From Rosellinia necatrix (Eukaryota > Ascomycota > Sordariomycetes > Xylariales > Xylariaceae), in the NCBI GenBank assembly GCA_021209875.1, contig JAGYVD010000008.1, positions 1,177,501 through 1,241,500 on the forward strand: a DNA stretch of 64,000 nt, written 5' to 3'. Both the position numbers and the translations under genes were made by a program. This document shows positions 36,101 to 47,380 of the stretch, in pieces (position 1 is the stretch's first letter; each line of letters starts with the position of its first letter). The notes beneath the pieces were generated by a model. The model was not told the DNA's origin. It did not search any database and was given only the letters and a program-made list of their open reading frames with translations.

Positions 36101-36303
36101 CGACGGTTGATGGGGTTCGACGCGATACCCTCGAGCCTAGTCTCTTTAAAACGCTGGCGCAAAGTAAAATTAAGTGGGGAGTTGTCAAGATGTCGCCGGA
36201 GTGGTATGATGAATTTAGCCATCCTAGCTCTGTAGGGCATCTTAGTTTCGGCGTGGAGGAGGACGATATAACACCGCCGGTCGAGGGGCGACTTTATGCT
36301 TGA
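33177..36303 (+). CDS. DUF6536 family fungal multi-pass membrane protein
   Basis: I place seven exons: 33177-33500, 33695-34623, 34722-35103, 35162-35279, 35362-35451, 35498-35621 and 35687-36303. Family marks are GWKCTAKVNC before the first membrane helix, HFNTGLHLLINLVSTL, SNFFMQVLNAPSREEVDTAHAK, WLVIGVPSVGN, ANSPQLLLSFCYLIYNNLFT, and GQQSSTYRLQLPYRYSLPLMGASALLHW. These fit the large Pezizomycotina DUF6536 family, whose function is unknown to me. The middle is a long extracellular-type loop with several cysteines; the C-terminus is a cytoplasmic Ser-rich tail with a TCA repeat. All junctions are in frame except exon 1 to 2, where one extra base (A at 33695) breaks the expected STLM-LASSN join. 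It is therefore either a sequence error or an early pseudogene. Confidence 0.8.
35065..35088 (+). repeat. Perfect inverted repeat (hairpin) inside exon 3 of the DUF6536 gene
   Basis: TGCGCTAGC, then T6, then GCTAGCGCA form a perfect 9-bp stem with a 6-base loop. It lies within coding sequence (CASFFASAC) near the donor at 35104. Confidence 0.85.
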
Positions 36304-36968
36304 TAAGGTTAAGCCGGGGAAACCATGTCAGCTCTGGTTCCCCCCAAGACATTAACTCGGGCATGGTACCATGTCGATGTCAGTTGGCAATCCGGTACGC
36401 ATATGGCATGTGGCAAAGTGAGGTACTGTAGTGGTGGGGTTAACAGCGAAACCGCTTCGTCGAAAACCGGGCTGGGCCCTCAGATATAAGGAAGAGTGGT
36501 TAGAAAAAATGTTGGCACGGATTGTGTCAATTTGTTTCTATCTTAATTCTAGACCATCCTTGCCGTCCTGCCCTATTGCGTCGCATCGTCCGAAATCACC
36601 TGTCCCGGGTAGATCGTTACAAGGATAGACGAAGACGAAGAGGGTCGACAAACCCTCGATAGAGTGAGTGAATGGCAGAAAGAGCCGGGTATCATAACAG
36701 GAATTCGAAATATCGTCTAGCCTCTCCCTTCCCAAGGACTTGTTTTCCGGCCATCTGAGAATAAAACACGGCAGATACAATGCCTCTAATGATGTATCCA
36801 CGCCCAACCCATTTCCTAGAAAGCCGATGTAACGCCTTCCCATGCCCATGCAATAAACCACCAGAATATTATCAATATTGTGCGTGTTTCCCTTGCCTAT
36901 GCTGTACCCTACACGCCGCACACTACAAACCGCATATACTTTTTACCTGCCAGGTTTTTGTGTGGGTG
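36304..36968. other. Convergent 3' flanks
   Basis: This stretch lies between the ends of the DUF6536 gene (+) and the single-pass membrane protein gene (-). I see no gene. Confidence 0.5.
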
Positions 36969-37887
36969 CTAGTACATGCGACCAGAATAATTAGGCTGTA
37001 TGTCGTCCCCATGTAGTTCGGCTGGTGGTAGTTTGGCTGGTGGTAGCTCGGCCGGTGGTAGCTCGACCAGTGGTAGCTCAGCCAGTGGAGGATTAGACAT
37101 ATAGGGTGGTGGGGGAGCATGGCTGGGGCTCGGACTCGGAGATGGACTCAGCGTCTTCATCGGGATGGATTCTTGTTGTAAGAAGTTGTTATTGGCCATC
37201 CTATACCCGGGGGATTTCGACGGGCCATTCGACTGCCCGTACGACGGGTATGGAATGCCGTGGTTTACCGGGGTGCCGTATCGGGCAGGGGTGTTGGGCC
37301 TCGAAATGTGCGAACCGTCGGAGCTGGGGGTGAGAGGAGATCGACCTATGGCGGCGCGGGCTTGCCTGGCGTCGATCTGCTCATATGGCCCGGCGCCATG
37401 GCCGCCGCCCTTCTTTCGATCCGGGCCGCACCATCCTCGTTTTGTAAACACCCATATCCACACCCTGATGCCCGTGGCGGCGGTGAAGGCTTTCCAGGCG
37501 ACCGTGCCCACGCTAAAAGGCCGGCCATCCCTCTTCCGTTCGTTTTCTGAATCGCGGCATGTCAGTAAAACTTGAATGTCCCCATTGGTTCTCGAGGGGC
37601 AGCCGCACCGCTGCCTCAGGACGTCTTATTGCCACGGATGCGTTGGGAGCCAAGAAGGACTTACCGCGTCTCCAATAGTATACGAAAGAACTTAAGAACA
37701 CCAGCGACAATATCGTTATATAAACAATGAGCAAGATGCCCCACCATTGAAGCCCGTTACTGCTGTCGCCATCGTCATCGTCACCATCGGGGCGGTTGTC
37801 GCGGTCCTGTTCCTCGCCATCCCGCGAGCTATGGCGCCTCAGCTCGCTCTCAGCGACCCGCGCAACGAGGCGGAGAACGGGGCTCAT
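36969..37887 (-). CDS. Single-pass membrane protein with proline-rich tail, unknown function
   Basis: Two exons (37887-37665 and 37546-36969) give 266 aa. The donor is GTAAG, and the acceptor follows a TACTGAC branch point. Residues 1-45 are hydrophilic and acidic (DGDDDDGD). One strong membrane segment lies at about 48-71 (WWGILLIVYITILSLVFLSS), followed by YYWRR. The remaining sequence is basic, then Ser/Pro-rich, ending in SPSPSPSP and a tandem (E/K)LPPA repeat coded by a 15-bp DNA repeat. No signal peptide is present, so the N-terminus may face either side. I do not recognise the family. The intron that keeps the frame and the single membrane segment make a real gene likely. Confidence 0.6.
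37019..37090 (-). repeat. 15-bp coding tandem repeat, LPPAE-type
   Basis: About five imperfect copies of a 15-base unit (GGCTGGTGGTAGCTC on +) code for repeated LPPAE/LPPAK/LPLVE pentapeptides near the C-terminus of the membrane protein. Differences between copies are mostly single bases. Confidence 0.8.
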
Positions 37888-39090
37888 GGCGAATTGGATT
37901 CGATTTCGATACGTTGGCAGCAGGCACGGTTCGTTCGACAGCCTATCTCCTCTCGTCGTTGGTGTTTTTGTTTATTACCATGTGTCACTGTGTCGCTGTG
38001 TCGCTGTGTCGCTGTGTCGCACTCCCCGGATAGTTCAGCTAGCAGAGAACGGAAAGGGGAAAGATGAGACGGCCATCGCAGATGGGCGTCCAGGCGCGCA
38101 TGCATAGTTGTAGTGTAGTGTATATATAAGCCTGCATGACATGGTGGGTTGCTACACTACACTACACTACGGCGCTGATGTTATCCTTGGCGCTGCGGAG
38201 TGTTTTTGCACCCGCCCTTCATTTAACTAACCACATACACTACACGTGTATAATGTGACAGCATCCCTGCAAGCGGTCCATCCGCTCACTGGCTTATTAC
38301 CTTGTTGTCATTGTTGTCGGCAAGGTCCCGCACTCCCTTTCAGCTCCAGCGGACCGGGACCAATTAGACATCGTGCCTCCAGCCCTATCATCCCAGCCTA
38401 ATATCCCGGATCTAACATACGACGGATGTGCTGGGCAGGCCGATTGCGTCTCCACGACGACTAGTTATCATTATCATTTCCACTGTAGTGAAGTCAGCAC
38501 TACCGAGCGAGTACCCGCCCGTTTCATGACCTGCCAAAGAAAACACACGGCGACCTCGTAGATCTGCATCATCTCTGGCTACATACGACACTGCGCACCG
38601 GGGTTGAGCACGAAGGATGAGCGAAGTTACCCCAACGTCGGCGGTGTCGTGGATACCTCTATATATAGTATGGGGCCGACCCCAACTTTTTTTTTTACAC
38701 GGTGAAATAAATGGTGTTGAAGAGAAGTCATTCATTGCTCACTCATAAGATGCCGTGTGAGCAACCGATGAAGATCGATCTTTCATAGCGCCTTACGTAT
38801 TACCTAAACACTTTAATGTCAGTATGAGCTTACATACAGCCAGCATGTGACACCGCAGACCTGACAGATGCTGTGCGCACATAGTTGTGGCACAAGTGGC
38901 ATGGTCCAAAGCTTAAAATTGATATATTATAGTTATCGTAAATTATAAGACGCGACTATATCTACGTGCCATCCTTATATCTAGCAGACCCGGACTACTC
39001 CCCATAAACCGCCTTCCCGTACATAGCAAAGCTACACCTCGCAACAGGCCAATTACAACAATTTTTAGAGATGCCAATCCGTAAAGGAGA

Positions 39091-39121
<31 letters not shown>

Positions 39122-39270
39122 GAAATAACCCGAGGCCGACGACATATGTATGAGAAGAGAGATGGCCGAACGACGGAGAACGGGGGGATGCGGAAACAGA
39201 AGGGCAGACATGCATGACCAGTCCCGAAGAAGGCAGACCAACGGCGGCGCGTAAGGTGAAATCCACGGAC
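37888..39270. other. Intergenic region with simple repeats
   Basis: There is no supported gene. A (TGTGTCGC)n tandem lies at about 37983-38020 in the probable leader of the membrane-protein gene. GTAGTGTAGTG (about 38110) and CACTACACTAC (about 38156-38170) could pair as a hairpin. A (GA)n run at 39095-39121 lies beyond the stop of the downstream minus-strand gene, near its 3' end. Confidence 0.5.
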
Positions 39271-41261
39271 CTATAAAGACCGCCGACGGCAACGCTGGTG
39301 CTGGTGGTGGTGGTGGTGGTGGAGGTGCTGATGGTGCCGATGATAATGTTGTTGCTGTTGTTGTTGCTGTTGCTGCTCATGCCTCGGCGCGAAGGAGGCA
39401 CGCGAAGAAGAAGAAGCAGCAGCAGCAGCAGCAGCAGGGGGGAGGGCCGGGCCGACGACGCCCTCGAGGAGGCGCCGCTGCTCGCGCAGCAGGGCGTTGA
39501 GGTCGCGCAGCAGCGCCGGCACGGCGCGGACCCACGCGTCGCGGCTGCGCTCGAGCCGCCGCAGCCGCCGCTCGCGCTCGCGCGCGCCCGGCCCCGGAGC
39601 GCCTCGTAGCGCGCCGCCAGCGCGCCGCGCGACAGCGGGGTCTCCGGCGGCCGGGCGTCCGACGAGCCGGTCGAGGGGGAGGAGGGGGAGGGGGAGGAGG
39701 AGGAAGAGGAAGAGGAAGAGAGTGATGCGAAGGATGAAAAGGAGGGGGAGAAGGGACGTAGTGAGTCTGCGTCGCGCCGCGTCCAGGCGCGCACGCGCCT
39801 CCGGCTCTTCCTCTTCCTCTTCCTGCTTCGGCTTCGGCTTCGGCCTCCGCCTCCGCCACCCACCCGCGGCCGCTGCGCTGCGGGCGGTGGCGATGGTGGT
39901 GGTTGTGGTGGTGGTGGTGGTGGGCCCGCCGGCAACGGCTGCGCGAGGCGCCGGGGTTGGTCGGGCTTCCAGGGAGGCGGCGGCGGCGGCGGCGGCAAGG
40001 GGAAGCTGAGGTCGGGCGGTGGGCGGAGGCGGGCGGCGGCGGGCGACGACGACGACGATGACCGGACTACGATCGGCACCGACTGGCACGCCACGGCAGT
40101 CTGCGCCTTGAGGATCTGCGGCGAGGACGCTGTGGTGTCGATGCTCGCGGCGAACGAGTTGCGCGCCGCCTGGTCTCTGCTGTTGCCGTTCTCGTCGTCG
40201 TTGTTGTTGTTGTTGTTATTGTTATCGGTGACCGGAGAGGATTCCTCGCTTGCGCGGACAACGTTCTCTACCGCCGCCGCTGCCGCTGCCGCCGCTGGCT
40301 CCAACGCCGGTGGCGGCGCTTCCAGGTCCTTCCCTTGTCTGCTCGACCGTCGCGAGGGGAGCGTCAGCGTGATCACCGGCCTCGGCGGCCCCGGCGTGCC
40401 GGTCTCGACCGTCGTCATGGTCGCCGCGCGCCGTCTCCCGCCGCCGCCGCCTTCGCCTTGCGATATCGCGGCAGGATCCGGGTGCTGAGGGTCGGGACGG
40501 GCGGCGGCGTCGCCGGCCGATCTGCACCTGACCAGGTCCGCCCCCGTTTCCGGCGGCACGTAGCGCTGCTGCTCCCGGCTCGGCAGCAGGGAGGCCGAGC
40601 GGGGCCGCGCCCTCATCGACGGGCCCGGGAGCAGCGCCGTCTGGCCGCGCCGCTGCTCGGGCACGGTCGACGCCGGCGAGCTGGACGACATGGACTCGCG
40701 GCGCTCCTCGGCCACCGGGTTGAGCACGGTGACCAGCCGGTTGGCCGGCGATTTCTTCCACAGGCCGAACGTGGGGTTGGCGTCCTGGCGGAACGCCGCC
40801 TCGGCCGAGTCGTAGGGGGGGAATAGGGACGCCGCGTGAGGTGCCAGGGGCGCCGCGTGTTTGGTCGGTATCGAGATGGCGATGTAGCGGTGCCCGCCGG
40901 TGGTCCTGGCGGAGACCGCCGAGTCCGGGAGCATGATGACCGGCGGCCGCTTCTTCAGCGTCTTGCGGCGGCGGCGGAATAACCTCCTCTTGAACCTGTT
41001 CCACCTGTTATCGGCCTGGGTGGCACCGTTGAACTCGTCGGGGATAGACATGTAGTTGGTCGGAGGAGGTGGCGTCTTCTTGAGGAATTGGATGAGATCT
41101 CTGACAATAGCGTCGGGGCTATCCCCCCGCGCAATATCGCCAAAGTCTTCGATACTCGGGACGGTAGGGCGTGAATAAATATCGTGTTGTCGTGGTCGCG
41201 AGGCACCGTCATCATCACCCGGCCGCCCAGCACGCCGACCTTCTGACCGCGTGCCCGACAT
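39271..41261 (-). CDS. Low-complexity Pro/Ser/Gln/His-rich protein with a C-terminal coiled coil
   Basis: The first ATG is at 41261. The N-terminus has conserved-looking blocks (VPSIEDFGDIARG, DLIQFLKKTPPPPTNYMSIPD, and a basic RFKRRLFRRRRKTLKKRPP). A long region rich in Ala, Asn, Pro and Ser runs follows. A helix starting RYEALRGR continues as ERERRLRRLERSRDAWVRAVPALLRDLNALLREQ, but in another frame, so the frame changes around 39577-39590 within a CG-dinucleotide run. In the second frame the protein ends with poly-Gln and poly-His runs at 39271. Conserved blocks at both ends argue for one gene of roughly 670 aa. The function is not known; the helix type is seen in other ascomycete proteins of unknown role. 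Confidence 0.6.
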
Positions 41262-43320
41262 CGAGCGCCGATGTGACTTGCAGACGAGGGACACAAGGTG
41301 TTCAGCTTCTTATTCGCATTGTGGCTTGTGTATACGGCAGGATTAGCGTGAACGATTATAGAAGAGCCAGCAGAGCTCGGAGGTTCTTTTTTCCCATCCA
41401 GGGGTACGTCAGAATAGGAGCTACGAAAAGGCATCGATCTATGAAAGCTTATTTTGCGGTTCCGTAGTCTACTACTTATCGAGATGACTCGCCAAACGAT
41501 TCGAACACGACCCAACTCGTGTGAAAGCAACGCTGTCAACCCCCCCTACCGAAAATGTGTGGCTTCAGATGGGAAGCGCTGTGACGAAACAGCAAGGGAA
41601 AATTCGTAATCACAAAGAAAGAAGTTATAATCCTAGTCTATAACCGAGCCTGGGGGTATTTACAGAGGAACGTGACGACTTTACGTAGGCAGTCTTCAGC
41701 GAGCTTGACAACCATTTGCTTACAGTGAAAATTAAATATGGCGATGGATATTATCAAGGTATGAAATAGTTATTTGAATTAGAGCACGACAAAGTAATTC
41801 CTTTTAATTATCAGGTTTATATCCCTGCTTAGCCAGACTCAAGTCTATAGATCCTCTTACCCCCTTCCTCTTTACTTCTTAAGGATAGGGAGCAAATCAT
41901 AACTGCAGTGGTAGACGATTAAAGCCAGGCATCAAGTTTTAAGCTAGAAGCTTTGGAGTTATTCTAGGCTGTACAATCAATAGCATCATCCCTGCTGTAT
42001 GAGACTAGGCGGGTGAAGTGACAGCATCATGCCTGCTGAATTCAAGGACCCGCTTGGTTGGTTACGAATTATATTCCCAACATAGTCCTATTGTGAGTAA
42101 TAGTCTACGTAAATTAGAGGAACCAGTCATCTTCATATCATGAAACTTTGCTGTAACTCACAAACCGAGCACGGCAGTACACGAGATGAACACTACTCGC
42201 ATCAAACTATACGCAGCTCGCGGCTCTTCAAGGCGTCCTCGTATTCAATGAGTCATGAAAGATTCATCGAGTCATAGATAAAGAACGGTGCCAACCCAAT
42301 CCGTCCCCATCATACCGTCATCTGTTGTTTGAGTTTAGAGCGCATGCGTCGAGCGACGGGTGGCAGGTACAGATCTACAAGTCCCCGTCTCTCTATTTTA
42401 GCCACTGTCATCGCGAGAGGTCGCCGAGCGGGTGAACCGAGTGAGTAAAGATGTTGCGGAAGTGCCTTATCCGAACTGGTCGGCAAACCTGCGTGAATGC
42501 TCCCTACAATAGCATGACTAAAGACAACATAGCTTTGTTTAACTTGAATCATGCCTTTAGCCCATCGACCTAGCTTCCGGTTACAGCGCCGCAAAGCACT
42601 TATAGGCGCTTGTTAACTAGATAGTTTAGGGCATGTCATGTATAACCCCCGCGACAGAAACGATAGACATATACATATTCGTAGATTGATCGAGCTTAGT
42701 TGTAACCCATCCCGTTTCCCTAAATACTTTGACCTGGCTAAGAATTGCCTTCTTCGGCGTCGTGTGCCGCCTTCCGCCAATCAGAAACCTTAACAAGACG
42801 TTCTCGGCGACTAGACACGCCCCATGCCCCCTGGGTATCTAAGCCACGGGATCTCTGTCTCGTAATGGAAGGGGGACAATCGGATCGGATATGCAGGAGC
42901 AGCGCAAAGAGGCGCCGTCATGAGACCTAAATTAGCTTCTTCTTAGTTTGTCCAGAAGCCGGCGCATAATATGAGAGTAATGTTGGATTTCCTGTACCTT
43001 GTATGTAGTGTAGATACCCTCGCCATCCGAACACCAACATTCAATTTCATAAAAGAGGACGATGTAGCCTAAGTATCGGGAGTAGACGTCTGATTCCTAT
43101 TATTTCACTAAACTGGAGGAGGCTCCGGATCGGGCAACTGTAAGAAATATATAGTTGTCACAGCGTCAGGGCGCACATCGCAGGCGAAGTATCAAACAGT
43201 TTTTTCAGTCAACGTCGGGCGGCTCATAAAGGGTAATCAAGTACACTGCTACTTTTCCCGTCCGCCCTATGTTAATGCTACGCCACATTAAATAGTATTT
43301 CCCGCATACTTTCGCCATTA
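41262..43320. other. Intergenic region
   Basis: I see no gene in these 2 kb. The short frame at 42310-42594 (-) has no recognisable features. A chance B-box-like GTTCGAATC (minus strand, about 41500) is not part of a tRNA. Confidence 0.5.
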
Positions 43321-44627
43321 TCACAGGGCTACATCCTGAAAGGAGGCCCCGTCGCCGGGTGACGGCGCTCGTTGTTTATCATCGTCGGCGCTGTCGTCAT
43401 CTGCTACCGTAGCTTGCTTATCGGGCTGTACGGAGAGTTTCTGTCCCTCCTTATCCTCGAGTCTCATCTTCTGCTCGTCTGCGGATCTTGTCCTGGCTTT
43501 ATCCTCTGTCCCGCGCTTCTCTTCGTCCTTCTCGTCTTCTTCTTCGCTACTGTCCTCCTCAGCCTTCTTCTCCGTAGCGTCCTTCCCCTCGCTGTCTTGG
43601 GTCGACGAGGGCGCTGCAGGGAGGTCCTTCTGCGCCTGCGGCACGGCGGGAGTAGGGGTGGGTAGAGAACCCTCGCTCGGCGGCCCTGGGCGGAGAGCAT
43701 CCAGGTAGAATTTCGTCACTCCAAGAATGCGACCGCTCTCTTCGCAAGCGCCAACCCACTCGGGCCGCACAACGGGGATATTCATCTCTACGGCCTTCTC
43801 CCAAGCCACGCCTCGGCCTTCGGTGGTGACGAAGTGCGTGGTATCGATGCGGACACTATCGACAACCTTGGCACCGATGCGCTCAACAGCAGCAGCGAGG
43901 TTTTCGCGTGTCTGCGCCGGTAGGATACCGGTCGTAATGGTAATGCCACTAAGATCGGTCATCTTATGGGTGCGCACGACGACCTGCTTGCTGCTCGTGG
44001 TTCCGGCCGACGTCCTCAACACGAGGTGGAAGGTGTACTCAGTGTCGACGGCAAGGCCACTAATCTTGGTGCTATGCATCTGCAGAGGGCGGGGGATGTT
44101 GCCGGCCTTCTGGCCGTTGCGGTACAGCGACAGAGAGATGAGGTCGGCCGTGGCCAGCTCGATGGGGTCCCACTCGAGGACTACCGAGGTCTGGGTCGCA
44201 TTGCGGCAGCGAAGCACGGGCGTCGTGGGCTCGGCAGCGCCAAAGGAGGAGAAGATCTGGTCTTGCAGGGCGGCAAATCGCTTGTCGGACTCCGACTCGG
44301 AGACATGGTTGCGAGCGACGGTGATGTCCACTATCGATCCGGATATGATGTTGGGCGGGAGGAGAATAGAGGGGAATTCGATCTGGATTTCTGTCATCAG
44401 TGTCTTGCGCCATAGGAGCAGCAGGACGTCGCAAGCTGGGTAGGCTCGGTGGAATTGGTGTGGACTTGATAAGAGTCGGGGGCAACCAAGAGCATAGGAT
44501 ATATATAGGGCATAGAGCATAGGGCATAGGGCATAGGGCATATGGTCGCGCATACCAAGCGTTTGTCTGGTGTTAGAAGCACCGTCACGCCGGCATCAAC
44601 TTTGCCGACAGTGAGAGATACAAGCAT
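43321..44627 (-). CDS. chs5: Chs5-like exomer component (FN3 and BRCT domains)
   Basis: Exon 1 (44627-44556) codes the 24-residue MLVSLTVGKVDAGVTVLLT.. start, and exon 2 (44382-43321) continues IEFPSILLPPN, giving 377 aa. The opening VSLTVGK-DAG is the Chs5 N-terminal dimerisation segment. An FN3 domain (about residues 75-165; VLRCRNATQTSVVLEWDP) and a BRCT domain (about 168-255; GITITTGILP..VRPEWVGAC) follow. The tail is acidic and Lys/Glu-rich, shorter than in yeast. Chs5 scaffolds the exomer coat at the trans-Golgi network and sends chitin synthase and other cargo to the surface. The intron (173 nt) contains a GCATAGG tandem repeat. The call is secure. Confidence 0.93.
44507..44541. repeat. 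GCATAGG heptamer tandem in the chs5 intron
   Basis: Four to five copies of a GCATAGG unit lie close to the donor side of the 173-nt intron. Confidence 0.85.
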
Positions 44628-45565
44628 GGTCGAAGACAGTGTGGCGGGCGGCGCACGACGTAGTAAACTGATGATTCCTAATACAATTGGATCGCTGTCC
44701 TTCTCTTTATTTCTTCTTGTACTTCTAAAGCCGACAGAGCGTTGCTACCTATGTGGTATAACGTGTGTGGTGTATTAACAAGGTAGCTTATGTCGTGGAT
44801 GGTGTCGCGGATGGTGTCGCGGATGGTGTCGTGGATGGCGTCGTGAAAGGCGTCGTGAAAGGCGTCGTGAAAGGCGTCGTGATTATTGTTGACGAGAGAG
44901 TTGGTCTAATGTGTAATGCGTATAACTACCTAGACAGGTACTACTACTAGTAACTATCTAGGTACCTACCTACACTATGTATGTGTCGTACCATTCCGTT
45001 GCCTACCTAGGTAGACGGGTACTTACCAAACTACCACTTCAGTTAGCACTATTCTAGGTAGGCACTAGATCAATTAGTCGCTCAAGCGTCTGTAGCTTCC
45101 AATGTAGAATCCTGGACCCTTTCCCGTGTCTTTCCCCCGGGCGTCGCTTGTACCTTGTCAGGCCCAATATTATTACCTACTTATAGGTAGGTGGGTATGT
45201 ACCTATCTGACGTATGTACAGGTAGTATGCGGGTCAATAAAGCGCTACTAGTGGATATAGATTAAATATCACGGACACTACCTGGAATTGTTAGAGTGAA
45301 TAGTGTGCTGTGCAGTATATCCCTATTTACTTGCCTCACAAGGTCGAACTTGTGTTAATAAGGAGCCCATATGCTCTATAAATAAGTGGAAGTAGTGTAG
45401 GTATGGAATGCTGAATACCTGCAAGAACTTATGGCCCTGGTATATTCAGTCTATGATTTACCCCGGAATACGCCAATCCATGTAGGATTAGTAGGGTAGT
45501 GCAGGTATGCAATATAAAAAACAGTAATGCAGGCGACACCGGCTTCATCTTGCTGGCCCTTGCTA
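44628..45565. other. Intergenic region rich in CCTAGG-type palindromes
   Basis: No gene is seen. It contains a 12-bp minisatellite (44791-44881) and at least five TACCTAGGTA-like motifs between 44930 and 45210. Confidence 0.55.
44791..44881. repeat. 12-bp minisatellite upstream of chs5
   Basis: About seven and a half copies of a 12-base unit are present, first GATGGTGTCGCG/GTG-like and then GGCGTCGTGAAA. The change of subtype part-way suggests two rounds of expansion. Confidence 0.85.
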
Positions 45566-46294
45566 CTAGTTTGAACGCCCAAGGTTAAGACTCTTATACC
45601 GGGGCCCTTTGCCCTGCTGATCGCCTCGGTTTGATGGATATTGCTCTCCTTGCGCTCTTTGGAGGTTGCAGCCATCTTTGTCTCTGGCGAGGTTGATCTC
45701 CGCGGAAGCTATGATTTGCTTTCCGCACTCTAGGAGATCCGTAAATTTAGCATTGCACATAAGTAGAGGCTCGGTGCTGTAGACGGATAACGACCCGTAT
45801 AGCTCGGCTATGGTGCTTGACTCGCCGTCCGCGAGCACTCTTCGACCAAAACGATCGTATCCCGCAATCGCTAGAGCATCTCGCAACGCATGGGTTAGCT
45901 TCTTTGTAGCCGTCTTATTAGGGAACGGCCCTGCCCCATGCACGTTACATGCAATCCAGAGTGGTTCCTTCTTTTTTTCGATATAGATGTTGAGCAGGGA
46001 TTGTGCAAACGGATGTTCAGCCTTGTCGAAGTACTTCATTGACTTCTGCGCAAAGGAGTGTTTCTGAGAGTAAACCACCCCTATTCTGTATGGGTTATTC
46101 CCCAGCTGAATGGGTTTAAGAGGGCGTAGCTGAAACGGAAATATGATATTATGCTGTTTGCACACAGATATAACGTGCTGACCTGGCGTAACATCGTCGA
46201 CGCCAGCCTGGGAATCTGGTTTGGCACGGGGCGGAGCCTTTGCACGGGGTTTTGGCGGGCCTGGACGTGCCAGTCGGGATATGGTTCTTCTCAT
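45566..46294 (-). CDS. Conserved fungal protein of unknown function, possibly mitochondrial
   Basis: The first ATG of this intronless frame is at 46294 (MRRTISRLARPGPPKPRAK), giving 242 aa. The N-terminus is rich in Arg, Lys, Ser and Pro with no acids in the first 25 residues, like a mitochondrial presequence. The core (HNIIFPFQLRPLKPI, NNPYRIGVVYS, AEHPFAQSLLNIYI, PLWIACNVH.AGPF, KLTHALRDALAIAGYD) resembles, from memory, a small conserved protein found in many filamentous ascomycetes. The last 50 residues or so look unconserved and may extend past the usual end. It lies divergently from eIF1A. No function is known to me. Confidence 0.65.
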   Translation of the reverse strand: MRRTISRLARPGPPKPRAKAPPRAKPDSQAGVDDVTPGQHVISVCKQHNIIFPFQLRPLKPIQLGNNPYRIGVVYSQKHSFAQKSMKYFDKAEHPFAQSLLNIYIEKKKEPLWIACNVHGAGPFPNKTATKKLTHALRDALAIAGYDRFGRRVLADGESSTIAELYGSLSVYSTEPLLMCNAKFTDLLECGKQIIASAEINLARDKDGCNLQRAQGEQYPSNRGDQQGKGPRYKSLNLGRSN

Positions 46295-47380
46295 GGCTCT
46301 AGCCGTGTCATGTATAAAAACTCCGCTCAAACTGCCGGCAGCTCTTGCTTTCGTGATTTTATGCAATACCCTCGAGTCGATGATTAGAGTCGATGATTAG
46401 CGGTCGATTGTGTGGTATCAATCAATGATCTTAGCAAGGATGATGGCCGGGGCAACTTTGATTTTAGATTTTCATCCGCAGCAAAAAGCAAAACGAAGCC
46501 TTATACCTCTGTTCAAACAAGTAAAAAGCTAGCCTAGTCGTCGAGTAGAGTTGGCGGAAGAATATCGTCAACCAATAAGAGCCCTGGCATATTGTCGCCT
46601 CCCTGGCAACCATCTTAGGTTAGAACGCTGCACTATAGTGGCTTAGGTCGCTCGCTAGTATGGAAAAGGTGCCTAACAGGCCGGAGGTACCTAGGTAGCT
46701 TCATAAGTATCGGCCCGTGCGGGCTCCAACAAAATGCGTACCTGCTGTGTTCAGTTTTGAACCTTTATACCTACTTGACCTACCTACTATTCATAGATGC
46801 AAGTAACTTTTATAATTATAACCCACCTTCTTAGATTTTTCAAGTCTTACGGAAAATATTCTGACAGGCTGGGCGGAATACTGTACTGAGGATGCCTTGT
46901 TCTACTTATCCTATTGGCATACAATTTTACCCAAGATTTGATCAGGGGCCCTGACCTTTGTGGCAAAGATTCATGATACTTCTAGATACCTATGTATACA
47001 TGATAGGAGCATAGAAGTACTTGCTTATTATGCGTTTTGTACCTACCGAGTACCTACTTAGGGTGGCCTTAAGGCATATTAGGTACACTACTTGGAAAAC
47101 CCCCACAGTGGGTCTGTTCCAGCTATTACTCATACGTCGTACTCTAACGCCAGGCCCGCCAGGATTTACCTCTGATAACAGAGCCCCTCGTTAACTACCA
47201 CAAAACATCCCACCATTCGCCATTTAAATCCACAACAACGAACACCTTATCCTATCCGCTGCACACCCAACACGATCAGAAAGGTCAACAACACACAAAC
47301 CCTCCCCCTTAACAGAGAGGCAACCAAATATTTGAGACCGTACCAAATAGCCATCAGATTCAACAGAAACCCTCGTCAAT
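46295..47380. other. Divergent promoter region
   Basis: This region lies between the conserved minus-strand gene and eIF1A. It is AT-rich with TACCTAGGTAG at about 46688 and related motifs at 46770-46790. No gene is seen. Confidence 0.5.

Noticed and set aside
37983..38024. CRISPR-like array in the TGTGTCGC tandem
   Set aside because: Units are directly adjacent without spacers in a eukaryotic genome; it is a simple tandem repeat.
41490..41520. B-box-like GTTCGAATC on the minus strand
   Set aside because: No A box at a proper distance and no T-stem pairing, so not a tRNA.
44507..44541. Telomere-like repeat (GCATAGG)
   Set aside because: The unit is not TTAGGG-like in sequence, is short, and lies inside an intron.
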